From positions 14,694,001 to 14,758,000 of the forward strand of contig JBHGNT010000005.1 in assembly GCA_043228905.1 (NCBI GenBank): a stretch of DNA of 64,000 bases, read 5' to 3'. The stretch's first letter is position 1, and each line of letters opens with the position of its first letter. The DNA is from Azolla caroliniana. Its lineage: Eukaryota > Polypodiophyta. The translations under genes were made by a program, and so were the position numbers. Below, one piece after another: positions 31,244 to 43,249 of the stretch. A model generated the notes under the pieces. It was not told the DNA's origin, ran no database searches, and saw only the letters and a list, made by a program, of their open reading frames with translations.

Positions 31244-34200
31244 TCACGAAGGTGTGAAACGAGAAAGCAAAATACTTCTTGGCATGGTCCTAGGAGCACC
31301 AAGCATGGACAGTGAACGGCCAACAGAAAGACCACTTTGGTTGCTAGAAAGCCTAAGCATGTGTTGATGAGCATCATCTACCATCAACTCCAAAGAATTT
31401 TCCTTACCAATGTTCCGATTAGAGGGAATAAGTCTCAACGGACCTTCCAGCAGAGATGGCTCCACATTAACTGATGAAATAATAGGACTTTTGCCCAAGG
31501 AGGATCCATTTTGCCCTCCACCCACTGTCAACAAGCCTTGACCACATGCTTGATGACCAGGAACTTTCTTTACAGGGAGAGCTGAAAGCACATTGCCTGA
31601 GGGATGAGTAGAGACCTTTAATGTTCGTCTCATGTCAGGTAACAATCGGAATTGACCAGCAGCACGATCCCAGTAGACTGTTCCACTACCATTAGTTGCT
31701 GGATTGATCAGTCCACCCTTTTGGAGACCAAGAGAAGTTTCATTATCTCTGGCGACTTTGCATTCCTCATGTACTGGAGTGGTGCAAATCCAAGTTCGAT
31801 GCTCCATACTCGGAAGTATCGTTGCATGACATACAGGTAATCCATCCGTAGCTGTCTTGAAGCCATCCTTCTCGCCTGGTGATTTCCCTATGGTTTTCTC
31901 AATTATTGTCTTGTCTACATGAGAATCTTCCATTGCTTTTGGCTTTTCTGATGACATTGAACCAAGACGATAAGGGATGTTCATGATATTGTTTACATCT
32001 TTACTCATTTGATCTACAGATGGGGAAGGAATGAATGATTCCGAGCGTATTCCATCTTGCTCACTTGATTCGAATTGTATCCTCACATGCTCAGTTGATC
32101 CCTCACTCGATTCAGATTGTATTATAAAATGCTCACTTGCTTCCTCACTTGCTTCCATGATGCCCATTGATCTATCAGCACTTGCATTACTAATACTTGA
32201 ATGAAAATCACTCTGACTAGCTTCCAAATCCTGAAACTTCAGAGGAAGTAATACAGATGACTTTTCACGAGCATGCTTTGCTGCTTCGGTGGCATCACTT
32301 GGGTTTAACTTTGCGAGTTTCAATGCACTAATCTTGATTGCTGTCTTACTACTTTCTTTCTCAACAATAATTTTGGGCTTCCTGTCTGTTGTAATCAGGA
32401 CTTCCCCCTATTATAAAACAGTGAATGATCAGTTAGAAGAGTATTTGTTGTCAAAAATCGAAGTCCATGTTTATGTTATGCATTGGCATGCAGGTATACC
32501 TGCTGTTTCGATATTTTCTTTTCTGAATTACATCCATTAATTGTCTGTGGTATAGATTGCGCTCGCATAGCAACTACATACTCATAGGTAGTTAAACCCT
32601 GGAAAAACTCAAACCCTTTGTTTTTAACATTCCCATCTTCCATTCAACCCCAAACAAGAAATAATTCAGGACTATTATCTGACCAACCTTTTGCATTAAT
32701 ATCAGGTGAAAAAAGAAAAGTTCTCCTAATGGAATAGAGGCTATCAATGGAATAAGTGTGAACACCGCCTGCATGTGCAAATTTGTGACTATATCAGATG
32801 TGTATATTTCCGTTAGCAAATATTATGGAATAAGGTAGAATGACCACTTACAACAATTGCAGAAAATGATGGCATTGAGAAATGTCTGTTAAAGTTAATT
32901 GCAATGTGGCTTTCGATAGCAGTCTTATTGAGAAAACTTCGCCCCAGCACCACCAGACCAATAACAGAATCCAGAAGCAACTGTAATAGAAAAAGTAAAT
33001 GGTTCATGGTTGTTACTGGAACCCAGATAGATCGAAAAAAGGAAAATAATTGTCCTTGCAACAAACTTATTCCTATGAAAGAATGGATTGCATGTGTTTC
33101 TCAAGTAACTTCCATCTGAAATTGAATCGAAGATATTGATAATATATTCATGTACTTCACGAGATCCCGAGTGCCAAATAAGATTATAAGACCTGCTTGT
33201 ATGCCATTGAATTGTTTGTTTTCTACAAGAGCTGATATTCGTAAATATTTTGCAAGATTCCAGCCCCTCTTGATAGGAGGAAAGTGACTGTGTTTGATTT
33301 CTCAGATGGACCTCTTCTTTACTTCTATTTCCAAAGACAATTATGCTGTATTGGTACACACAAAAGAGGCAGTAAAGTCTAACTGCAGATAGTTAGTTGA
33401 TTCAGGCAAGACAGGTTGGTAGTGGTTTGTTATGAATACTTAATCCTCCCAATAAAATATGTAGTAAAGTAGAGGACTTGCCATAGCAAGGCACGTTGCC
33501 ATAAGCCATACAAAGGTAATATAATTTTTCCTTCCAACGCAATTGTTCAGCCACTGCAATAAAGCCAAATACAACAAAATTGCAGGTAAACCTACGGCTA
33601 GAAAGATATTGAAAACACCAGAATCACAACGATATGCATAGAAAGCAGGACATGCAAGAGTTATACATACCCAACAATGGTGATCAAATCCCTCAACACA
33701 TTTGTTGCAACTTCTGCAATGTTTGCTGAATTGCTTTACCTGCATTCACAATTCGTGTTACATGTTACTTGTGTAAACTTTTGAACATGAATCAAGCCTT
33801 ACAGGCATAATTTGATGGATTGTGAAATGTGAGCAACTGTAATTAAATCACTGATTAAGATCCCATCTCCATTCTTATGGGATATTCAAGTACGAATTTC
33901 ACCTCTGCGTTACATAATGTGCAAAAGAGGGTGTTTCCTTCTGCAGTTAATTGATTTTCAATGTGATTCCTCTGACATATGTCGTCTTCAACAAGCCACA
34001 GTAATGTGCACCATTGGTTTTCCTTCTTTGGGATTTGGTTTACAGTTAACATTGGACTCTCAACATCGTGAACCTTATTTGAAGATACGGCTTGTTTCTC
34101 TGGCACATTTGTCTCAACAAAAGCAGAGTTTTTTGTCTTTGAAGCAACTTGTTTTCCTATTCTCTGAGAACCACTAACTAAAATTCCAGGATCTGAAGGA

Positions 34201-36899
34201 TCAATAGCTGCACATCGAATATACAAGACAAACACTACAAAGGCCTGAAATAGAGCTAGGATTAGATTATAGACACTATTTAAAATACTAAAATATTGAT
34301 TAGGCTCCAAGTAGCTTACCACTGCTGAGTATAGTCCAATTATCACGTTTTTTAATGTTATAGTTCCCACAAATGGCAGAAGGAACATATAGAACATTGA
34401 CAATGCAAAAAATATAGCAATTGCAACCACCTGTTAAATTTGACAATTAGGGAATATGTTAGGTGATATGGATTTGAAAGTTAAGAGTGCCTAACTGAAG
34501 CTAGCTGTGTTTGGGCATATGCTAATCAATTCATAAAATGAGAAACTCTAAAATTAACAAGAGTTATCATGTAATACATAGTAGTTGTGATTCCAGACTT
34601 GATGCAACAGCTATAAGCATGAATTTTTTTCCTAATAGAAAAAGTTAGTGAATGTTAGCAGGTTAAAAGGATTACAAGAGACAACATCTTATGTATGAGT
34701 AAAATATCTTCTATATTCGACTCAAGTGCCCAATATGCAATCTCGGGATTCATCACATAATCATCCCATTTCTTATGGAACACTTCCTTGCCACTTACGG
34801 CTTTGCAACTATTTGTGTCCTTTTCTAGTGCATTACAGATGCCTTAGAGAAAAACATTCATTCTGTGTTTTCGAAACATAAATAGTATTGTCCAGCTATG
34901 CACAATTGTGTTGTCATATTCCACAGTTATTATTGAGGAGAGGTATCAACATAAGGAAGTCGCCTGAGAGAGGACAGCATTGTTTGTTATCTTCAAGGTT
35001 GAGGTGCTAAGTGTTCCTAAGACTACAATCTTCAGTTTAGAGTAAACTAGAAAAGTTTGTTAGGTGTGCATCTCAGATTGAAAGCCTCATAGTCTCCTCT
35101 TGCCAAAATATACTACTGTTTCTATCATGTGCTGTGTATTATTATGTGTAATACCATGTCTCTATTTTTTTCTTGCCATGCTCATATGTTTCTGGTTTAG
35201 TGCAACAATACCAGATGCTTAGCAAAGTCCTTACTTTCCATTTGACTAGGCATTCTCAAGTAGTAGAGCAAGGAAAATAAAGCCCAAATTCTCCAACCTG
35301 CCATGTTTCTCAGAGTTATTATAATTTTCTACATCAGAACAAAGATGTTGAACTACCTAAATTGTGTATGGCTCAATAATCCAGAAAATGGAGACTCGAG
35401 TTTCAGGAAGGAGAGCAATAAGTAAAGACATTTTAAACCTACACCTATGTGAGGATAGTTATATGCCAAATTAATATAAAACAGAATGCTCCCTAGTTTT
35501 CTGGCGTGATCCTAGGGTATTATATTGATCTTGCCCCATAGGATAACTGTGGTTGTTCAAAAACTTTGTGAGATTTTGTAACATTTTTGGAATGTGCACA
35601 TGTGCCACAGTACAACTTCAAAGTGGATTGTAATGTTTCCAATCTACCTTCATGGATTTATTATCTTCCTACCATAGATTTATTGTCAATAATATTATTC
35701 CATCTCAACAGAATGCTTTCAGCAGACAATTACCCAACTTAGCACATGAAAACAGTACTTTTACTCTGGGTAAAGAACAACATGAAAATACTGTACAAAA
35801 GTATGTATCAAAGAGCTGACTGTTTCTCATATACCAATCAAGATCATTTGTAAAATACGATAGAACAAAACACTGCCAATGTCAGTAGCTATAACTAAAT
35901 CATTAGCCGATGATGGAGCAGAAACAAACAGTACAGTATCTTCCACATTACATGGAGAAAAAGAAAAATGTCGAAATTTCCTGTTCCGAGACAGCATTTT
36001 CTCAGAGCGTGATTGCTCAAAATAAATCACATCATGGACGATTTGCAATATGTTTGCTCAAATAAAACCACATCATGTATGATGTAATGTTAGGCAGTTT
36101 TTATTCTTAACCACTATATGTGTGTGGATGTGTATGTGTGTATAGATGCATGCATGTGTGTATGTATTTGAAGAAGTGAAGTTTCTTCTTCAAGATATAG
36201 CATTTGCAAACAAAAAAAAGCCTCATGGACGATTTAGATTTAGCCCCTTGGGCGGACTGAGTTCACGTATGTGCCAAAATGTAGAGATGACTCGTGGCTA
36301 GGTCTGTTTCAGAGATTTGATAGCTGTATTTATGATAATTGGAGGTATATGATCCACCTTCATAGATCAACCTATTCGAAGATCACATGTGTGCAGCAGG
36401 TGTGCACTATGTATGTATGCATGCATGCATGTATGTAACGATGTATGTACGCATGTATGTATGCATGCATGCAAGGATGTATATATAGATGCATGCATGA
36501 TTTAAGGATGCATGCGTGTATGCATGTATGTATGTGCATGTGTGTGTGCATGGATGGATATCTAGATGCATTCATGCATGTACGTATGTATGTATTTGAA
36601 GAAGTGAAGTTTCTTCCTCAAGACATAGCAGCATAACAAAAAACAGCCTCGTGGAGGATTTAGCCCTCGGGCAGTTCTTTTTTAATCTCTCGACTCATAG
36701 AAGGTTTCTTTCATTCATTTTATGGCGAAGAGAACATAAATGAGGGTTCGGGTTATTAATTAATTTCTATGGAAAGAAGGGTAAAACAAACTTCACAGAC
36801 ATAAAGGTTAGGGTTATGACTTCCTGTGGAAAGAAGGAAAGGTGAACCAACCTGATAAGCGTGAGCAGGATATTGCCAGCCATGGCGCCGCACCAACAT
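31244..36899 (-). CDS. DHHC-type protein S-acyltransferase, 9 exons
   Basis: Attaches fatty acyl groups (usually palmitate) to Cys of target proteins at endomembranes or plasma membrane. Exons (minus): 36899-36852, 34430-34320, 34244-33903, 33739-33671, 33553-33482, 32980-32852, 32768-32688, 32598-32500, 32407-31244; all joins are phase 0, total 704 residues. The N terminus [16 protein letters not shown] fits plant PATs. Two membrane segments (about 20-38 and 46-66), DPG box (DPSDPG, 68-73), Cys-rich domain with DHHC at 186-189 (Cys189 is the expected acyl carrier), two more membrane segments (about 201-228 and 255-283), TTYE (287-290). The long cytosolic tail holds KLAKLN and [10 protein letters not shown], typical of the large plant PAT clade. 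Oddities: Trp190 after DHHC where Arg is usual, a GC donor in intron 5, and two stop-free introns of 3n length. The last exon is inferred as one open stretch. Confidence 0.92.
33476..33482 (-). other. GC donor of DHHC gene intron 5
   Basis: The minus strand reads CTATG|GCAAGT. Joining ...WLMATCLAM to LLLDSVIGL (acceptor TTACAG at 32981) reproduces the third membrane segment without gap. No GT lies at a position that would keep the protein. Confidence 0.82.
36410..36600. repeat. ATGTATGC microsatellite in DHHC gene intron 1
   Basis: Irregular ATGTATGC/ATGCATGC array. The flank GTATTTGAAGAAGTGAAGTTTCTTC occurs at about 36165 and again at about 36590, so the array sits in a local duplication of about 425 bp period. 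The rest of intron 1 (34431-36851) shows nothing recognisable. Confidence 0.75.
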
Positions 36900-38344
36900 G
36901 GCGACGATGAAAGGGATATTAAATTAGGATTCTTCACATTTTCTCAGCCTTAGGCGTTGGTCACGCTTGTGGCGGCGACATCGCAGCAGCAGCCGAGATT
37001 CCTTCCTTTCCTTTTCCTGCTCGTGGCGTGGCGTGGCGTGGCGTGGGCACGGATTGGAGAGAGAGAGAAAGAGAGAGAGAGAGAGCGAGAGATATGTATA
37101 GGCAGGCATCGTAGTACGTACGTATGTATGTATGTATGTTATGTACATACAAATATACATACATGTAACATACATAGTCATCATCAACATGAACGAACGC
37201 CTCTCGGCTCTTTCCCCTTCCCAATCGAATGCCCACCTGATATAGATAGTAGTGCTTCTTTCCAAACATATAATAAAATGAGATAAGATAACCAACCAAA
37301 AGATTTGTTTTGAATCAACCACAAAGTGCCAACTACTACAATCCATGCACATTGTTAGACCCATTTCAAAATGATGGATGGTAGTAAATGAACACAAAAG
37401 TTTCAAAATGATGGATGAGAAGACAAACAAAACATACATAAAAGCAAGTGCCAACTACTACAATCCATGCACGTTGTTAGACCCATTTCAAAATGATGGA
37501 TGGTAGTAAATGAACACAAAAGTTTCAACACAAAGTATTTGGTCATATGTAGATCTTTATATCTTTATATTAAGGACTTCCACAATGTATTTTCCTATTG
37601 TGATGCATTTACACGAGAAATCGATGAGATTTACAAATATCAATAATTAGTGGAGCCCTTTATACTATAGATAGAAGGTAGCAAGGCCCAACAAAAAGTA
37701 CATAATTGCCGATTCTATTACAGTTTTCTCTATATTTGTTATTTTCATTCTTAAAGTGATAATAAATTTAGTTCATCCTTAACCAACAGTCACATTTCTT
37801 GATGCTTAAAATAATGCTTTCCATGCACACCATACACCATCACGTGAGATGAAAAGGGTGGATATTCATACATGCCAATCAATATGGTGGAAAATAAACT
37901 ATAATGCTTCATAAAATTCTCTCTTGTGGCAATCCCCTTTGTGAGACACGTAAATTGTTTGCACATGTTTAAACTCTTTATCAAAGTAGATTTTCATATT
38001 AACGGAGACATGGGAATTTGCAATGCATTCATCATCAAAGTTTATATTCACCTAGTCCTCAAGTACTCTTTATTTGGGTTGATTCGAGTGAAAACCATGT
38101 TAGCAACCTAGACTAATGAACTTCAAAGCAAGGGCTCTCAAGGTCTAATCTTTATCACACCTTCTGGAAAGCTAAAGAAAAACAAGATAGGAGGATACAA
38201 TTATTTAAGAGGAGGACAATGAGACCAACACCACCTAATTTGGACTTTCCTTCAATAGATAACCATCTACTTCATCACCATATCATCATTGGCATTCAAT
38301 TTGTCAATTGGATGTTGTCCAATGTTAAACTAAAATCACAAACA
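36900..38344. other. Upstream region of the DHHC gene
   Basis: No gene. It holds GGCGTGGCGT repeats (37025-37045), a (GA)n tract (37055-37092), GTATGTATG near 37120, and an 82-bp duplication (37324-37405 and 37446-37527, offset 122) containing GTTAGACCCATTTCAAAATG. The promoter is expected near 36900-37100, but no TATA box can be fixed. Confidence 0.55.
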
Positions 38345-38628
38345 CACATATCATGATCTTCCATTATGTCGAATACAATCCCTTAGCTTATTTAACCCCC
38401 ATTCAACCCTTCCAAGTGGTGGGGTTGAAGCACTTGTGCCCCTTCTCTCAGGTGAAAATCCCACAAGAATGTAGTTTTTTACTTGGGTTTCAGCTTTTGC
38501 TACTTCTCATTAGGAATGTTCACGTATGCAATAATGCCAAACACCTTCACATGTAATACGACCCTAGATTCTACCCAATTGTTCTCATGAAGAGTTATGT
38601 TATGAGCTTCGTCGATGGTGCATCAACT
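38345..38628 (-). mobile_element. Old copia relic, left part
   Basis: The minus strand shows the integrase/RT linker with stops: CTIDEAHNITLHENNW, then VKVFGIIAYVNIPNEK and a stop. It matches in order the segment of copia element 1 at about 15090-14960. It continues the integrase remnant at 46767-47278; the two parts were separated by the insertion at 38629-46766. Confidence 0.7.
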
Positions 38629-39064
38629 TGTTGGCCTAGGAGTATGTTCCGGAGTAGTATGAACGGGGACGAGTCAGAGCATAATTATTAGTTAAGTAAT
38701 ATTAGAGGAACGGACAAATCTGGATAGTTGTACCGATCCGGATCCGCACCGATTGATAGCCGGTAGCCGGTAAGGCACCGTTTTGTAAACTCTACCGGAC
38801 GCTTATAAAAGGGTTCGGATTGATGTATAAAGTTAATGGAAGTAATACAAGATTAGTGTGTTGATCTTAATGTTATTGTGTACCTGCCTGCTGTTCTGTG
38901 CTTTAATTATTAATCTTACTCGTGTTATAATTAATCAGAGACGTATTGAGTAATTCAGATTAGAATCGGATAAACACCGGATAACATCCATATCCTAACC
39001 ACCCCTTTGGAGACGTGTTCTGGAATGGACAGCCTGTGTTTGTGGCTAAGTCTAGCACACAACA
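38629..39064 (+). repeat. 5' LTR of the non-autonomous element
   Basis: Starts TGTTGGCCTAGGAGTATG and ends CACACAACA. It contains the TATA-like CTTATAAAAGGG near 38808. Confidence 0.72.
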
Positions 39065-39239
39065 CGGAACCTACCGACAATGGTTGGAGTAGTTAGGCAA
39101 GCAGGTTGCCAATGTGGCTGACCGAATGGACGAACAACAGAGACGGGATCCAGAGCAGGCGGAATGGTTGTTGGCAGCAATCGCAGAGTTAGAAAAGGCC
39201 CAAAATCAGATTCGAAGGGTTAGAGGAGGAGTTGGCCAG

Positions 39240-39638
39240 TGTCAGAACCAAGGATAAAAGATAGAGTGATGGAAGAAGGATAGAGAAGAATGGATGTATA
39301 AGATAGAGAAAGAAAGAGAATGGATACAAGATATGAAATGAGAGCTAAAGACTGGTGTTGATTCGAATTGATTTGAGAATACATGTATGCGCTTATTTAT
39401 AGGTTCCTATAGAATAGCTTAGAGATTTCTAGAATGTTCTAGAATGTTCTAGACCTAGAATGCTCTAGGACATTCTAGAATAATCTAGAGTTTTTACAAT
39501 AATCAATGTAATACAAGAAGTAGCTTTTATTGTTTCATATAACAATAAGCTATCTTAATGGTTGAGGTTTTCAAGTATGAATTACAAGGTTCGAGGTTCA
39601 AGTCCGGGTGACGCCATAATGGTCACGTGTTCATGACA
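39240..39638 (-). repeat. 3' LTR of the chromovirus
   Basis: TGTCAGAACC...TTCATGACA on the plus strand. It includes a TTCTAGAATG-rich array (39430-39485) and a tRNA-like module (39545-39615). The last codons of pol run into it. Confidence 0.95.
39545..39615 (+). repeat. tRNA-like module in chromovirus LTR
   Basis: TATCTTAATGGTTGAGG (A-box region), then GGTTCAAGTCCGGGTGACGCCA (B box and an acceptor-like end with CCA). It is repeated at 44808-44878 in the other LTR and runs antisense to the element. Confidence 0.55.
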
Positions 39639-42600
39639 CTATCCCTCCTTCGAGAACGCCGAGTGGAAGTCGGCGTTAACATTGTTGGGCCAGGCTTGTT
39701 TGGATAGTGACGATGGAAGTCGTTGACTAGAGCTTTAGCATTACAAACGTTATCGATGGGTTCCCAAGTGCGATCACTCGGAGGATAACCAAGCCAATCA
39801 ACTAGATAATAAAGCTTATTGCGCACAATCTTAGAATCGAGAATAGCAGCTACCTCGTATTCGGGGCCGTCCACAAGTTGTACAGAAGGCGGTGGTGGCA
39901 CGACACGATCAGGAATTAAAGAGGTGTGGCAAGGTTCCAAAAGAGAGCTATGAAAGACAGGGTGAAGCCGCATAGGTGCAGGAAGGTTAAGACGAAATGT
40001 TGCATCATTAATCTGCGCCGTGATGACAAAAGGACCTAAGCGTTGATAGTCAAGCTTAGCACACGGTCGGGTAGTCTTGATGTGACGACGAAGCAACCAT
40101 ACACGGTCACCAACCTTAAACAGAGACTTAAGACGATGTCGATCGGCATTGGTCTTATGGTGTGCTTGCGCTTTCTGAAGATGTGACGATAACTCGAACT
40201 GGATTTGTTGTAGTCGGTGGAGGTGATGCGCCGCACTAGGGTTTCGTGACACCTCGGGAAGATCCAGTATACACCATCGAGGGTGGTTGCCGGTGTAGGC
40301 AAACAAAGGTGTAACTTTGGTAGAAGAGTGGACTGTGTTGTTGTATGCAAACTCAGCAAGATGTAAAATTTTACTCCAATCATCTTGTTGATAACTAATG
40401 AAACATCGAAGATATTGCTCGAGCGTTTGATTTGTGCGCTCTGTTTGTCCGTCAGTTTGTGGATGATAAGCCGAAGAGAGTTTGCAAGAGATGTTGAGGC
40501 CTGCCCATAGGTGCTTCCAAAAGTGTGAGATAAATTGAGGACCTCGATCGCTAATAATATCATTCGGGAGACCATGATGGCGAAACACTTCACGCATAAT
40601 GAGATCTGCAGTTTCTTCACTATTGATGGTCTTTACACATGGTACAAAATGTGCCATCTTGGTGAACCGATCCACTACTATTAAAATAGTATCAAAGCCT
40701 TTGGAAGGTGGCAGATCCGTAATGAAATCCATAGAAATAGACTGCCATGGCTTGTTGGGAGGGGGTAATGGTTGTAGTAAGCCATAAGGGTGATGCCGGG
40801 GTATTTTGGCGCGACAGCAGGTGTCACAAGTGCGAACATAATCTTCGACAAATTTTTGCAAGTGAGGCCACCAAAACGAACGTTTCACCAACTCAATGGT
40901 CTTGGAAATACCAAAATGTCCAGCCATGGGGGCATCATGACAATGTTCCAACACTTGAAGTCGGGGTGATCCGTCGGGGACGTAAAGGAGATTCTTGTAG
41001 AAGAGTAAACCATCTTGCCACTTGAAGTCCTGATAATGTTGAGATGACCCTGGCAATGTGGAGCAAGATGGACGACTTGAACCACAGTGGGCTAAGACAT
41101 CCTTAGCAAAATCATCCGAATGAAGTTGTTGCCGAATAGTGTCAAGAAGGGTAGAATCAAGTGATGTGGCATAAATTGTTGTTACCTGTAGCTTTGATGG
41201 CCCGAGGAGAGTTTGCTTTTGATTGTCAAAGGCCGGATCTCCAGGTCGAAGTGCTAGATACGAACGCCGAGACAGAGCATCTGCTTTCCCTTGTTTTCCG
41301 GGGCGAAAAATGATCTTGAAATCGAAACGCGTTAGAAATTGGGCCCACCGAGCTTGTCGTCTATTTAATACTTGAGCTGTTTGAAAATATGTGAGATTTT
41401 TGTGATCACTATAAATGATAATCTGATGAGGTGATCCTTCTAGAAAATGACGCCATTGCTCGAATGAGTCGACCACAGCTAGTAACTCCTTGTCATGCAC
41501 CTCATAGTTTATCTCCGAAACAGTAAACTTTCTCGAGTGAAACGCGACTGGATGTATCTGCCCGTCCTCGCCTGGTTGCGATAGGATACTCCCCAATGCA
41601 AAGTCTGATGCATCCGCCTCAATAGTAAATGGCTTTTCAGGATCAATATGTGCTAGGATGGGTGCTGATGTGAATGCCTCTTTAAGTTGCGTAAAAGCCT
41701 TGTCCACTTCGATACTCCAAAAAAATGCTTGATTTTTCTTGGTGAGTTGAGTAAGGGGCAACACAATGCTTGAATAATTATGTATGAATTTGCGATAGAA
41801 GTTCGCAAATCCGAGGAAACACTGGACATCCCGAATTGAGCATGGGGGTTTCCATTCCAATATTGTTTGGACTTTTGCCGGGTCCATGAAAACACCCTGG
41901 GATGAAATGGTGTATCCCAAAAATTTGACTTGTTTGCAATCAAAACTACATTTCTCAAGTTTGGCGTAAAGACCATACTTCCTTAGGCGTTCAAGTACTT
42001 GCCGCACATGTATATCATGCTCCCCCTGTGTTTTAGAGTAAATCAATAGATCATCTAGGTAGATGATTAGAAAAATATACAAGAAATCCCGGAAGATGTC
42101 ATTTGCCATATGTTGGAATACAGCAGGTGCATTTGTGAGCCCGAAAGGCATGACTGTATACTCGAAATGACCATACCGAGTACGAAATTCTGTTTTCCAC
42201 TCATCTCCCGGCCGAATTCGAACAAGATTATATGCACCCCTTAGATCAATTTTGGTAAAATGCTTTGCCCCACCAATGCGTTCTAAGAGATTGGAGATTA
42301 AAGGTAAAGCATACCTATTCCTTATGGTGACTTTATTTAAGCCTCGATAGTCCACGACCAAACGAAGGGAGCCGTCCTTTTTCTTCACAAAAAAGATAGG
42401 AGCACCAGCTGGAGACTTTGAATGTCGAATAAACCCATGTGCAAGATTTTCCTCGATGTATTCTCGAAGAACCTCAAGCTCAGTGGGTGATAAATTGTAA
42501 ATCGGACCCCACGGAGGCTCTTTTCCTGGTTGGAGATCAATAGGACAGTCGTACGACCGATGCTTTGGAAGAACACTAGCTTTGACTTTGTCGAAAACAT

Positions 42601-43249
42601 CATCATAGTCTTGATATTTTTTGGGAATTTGGATGTCTGAATTCCCTTGAGTGACACTAGAAGGTGTCACTGATACTGCAAATAAGAAAAGGTCCTCCTT
42701 GCCTCCCACTTGGTGCAATTGTTGCAATGTGATGGCTGAAATTTGATGAGAAGGATATGGTGCATCGGTAGAACTATATACTTTGGGAGGATAATCCCGA
42801 GTTCGATCCTTGACAATGATATTTTCTGCTAAAGGGCACCTAATTTCTCGCTTCCTCCAATCGATTCTAGGGTTATGTAGCTCGAACCATGGCAAACCGA
42901 GGACAATTGGATGCTCAGGACTACGGATTATGTTAAAGGAAACTACACATCCTAAATCACCCAAGAGTATGTGTATTGGCTCAGACTCTTCAAATATCTT
43001 CCCGGAAGCTATGGGGCGTCCATCAATCACTACTACGGAAACTGGACAAGGAAGTGTATGCAAGGATATTTGGTGTTTTTGGGCAAAATCTCTATCCATG
43101 AAACAAGAATTGGCTCCAGTATCTAAGAGGGCTTGGACTTGAAGTTGACAACTGGGTGTCCTAACTTGTACTAGGGCTGAGAAGACTCTACTAACATGCT
43201 TGGAAGAAATGGAACCCACACTAGGTTGTACATATCTAGGGTTGTCCAA
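39623..43249 (-). CDS. Chromovirus pol polyprotein (PR-RT-RH-INT-chromodomain)
   Basis: A 1,208-codon open frame. Aspartic protease LLDTGANSCF (41-50). Reverse transcriptase with VVDYRGLNK (298-306), MPFGLTNAP and YLDD (397-400). RNase H with EADASDFALG (544-553), HDKELLAV and YSDHKNL. Integrase with the zinc finger (HCHDAPMAGHFG, CDTCCRAK near 808-815) and the DDE residues in MDFITDLP, ISDRGPQF and GQTERTN. A C-terminal chromodomain (EYEVAAILDSKIVRNKLYYL, then VDWLGYPPSDRTWEP, about 1125-1165), which in this lineage guides insertion to chromatin marks. All catalytic boxes look intact. The start is uncertain: it lies in another frame than gag, so expression may need a frameshift or internal start. 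Confidence 0.95.
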   Translation of the reverse strand: MDNPRYVQPSVGSISSKHVSRVFSALVQVRTPSCQLQVQALLDTGANSCFMDRDFAQKHQISLHTLPCPVSVVVIDGRPIASGKIFEESEPIHILLGDLGCVVSFNIIRSPEHPIVLGLPWFELHNPRIDWRKREIRCPLAENIIVKDRTRDYPPKVYSSTDAPYPSHQISAITLQQLHQVGGKEDLFLFAVSVTPSSVTQGNSDIQIPKKYQDYDDVFDKVKASVLPKHRSYDCPIDLQPGKEPPWGPIYNLSPTELEVLREYIEENLAHGFIRHSKSPAGAPIFFVKKKDGSLRLVVDYRGLNKVTIRNRYALPLISNLLERIGGAKHFTKIDLRGAYNLVRIRPGDEWKTEFRTRYGHFEYTVMPFGLTNAPAVFQHMANDIFRDFLYIFLIIYLDDLLIYSKTQGEHDIHVRQVLERLRKYGLYAKLEKCSFDCKQVKFLGYTISSQGVFMDPAKVQTILEWKPPCSIRDVQCFLGFANFYRKFIHNYSSIVLPLTQLTKKNQAFFWSIEVDKAFTQLKEAFTSAPILAHIDPEKPFTIEADASDFALGSILSQPGEDGQIHPVAFHSRKFTVSEINYEVHDKELLAVVDSFEQWRHFLEGSPHQIIIYSDHKNLTYFQTAQVLNRRQARWAQFLTRFDFKIIFRPGKQGKADALSRRSYLALRPGDPAFDNQKQTLLGPSKLQVTTIYATSLDSTLLDTIRQQLHSDDFAKDVLAHCGSSRPSCSTLPGSSQHYQDFKWQDGLLFYKNLLYVPDGSPRLQVLEHCHDAPMAGHFGISKTIELVKRSFWWPHLQKFVEDYVRTCDTCCRAKIPRHHPYGLLQPLPPPNKPWQSISMDFITDLPPSKGFDTILIVVDRFTKMAHFVPCVKTINSEETADLIMREVFRHHGLPNDIISDRGPQFISHFWKHLWAGLNISCKLSSAYHPQTDGQTERTNQTLEQYLRCFISYQQDDWSKILHLAEFAYNNTVHSSTKVTPLFAYTGNHPRWCILDLPEVSRNPSAAHHLHRLQQIQFELSSHLQKAQAHHKTNADRHRLKSLFKVGDRVWLLRRHIKTTRPCAKLDYQRLGPFVITAQINDATFRLNLPAPMRLHPVFHSSLLEPCHTSLIPDRVVPPPPSVQLVDGPEYEVAAILDSKIVRNKLYYLVDWLGYPPSDRTWEPIDNVCNAKALVNDFHRHYPNKPGPTMLTPTSTRRSRRRDSVMNT

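Noticed and set aside
31150-31377. A frame containing [20 protein letters not shown] as a possible extra last exon of the DHHC gene
   Set aside because: It overlaps the end of the last exon in another frame and has no convincing splice acceptor or family match; the simple stop at 31244 was kept.
32925-33359. A 144-codon minus-strand frame starting [10 protein letters not shown]
   Set aside because: It lies mostly in intron 5 of the DHHC gene and its 3' part is exon 6 read in a wrong frame.
39545-39615. A genuine tRNA gene in the chromovirus LTR
   Set aside because: A and B boxes are present, but acceptor and anticodon arms do not pair into a cloverleaf by eye.
40036-40620. A 194-codon frame inside the chromovirus pol region
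   Set aside because: It is an alternative frame of the intact pol on the same strand, without motifs.
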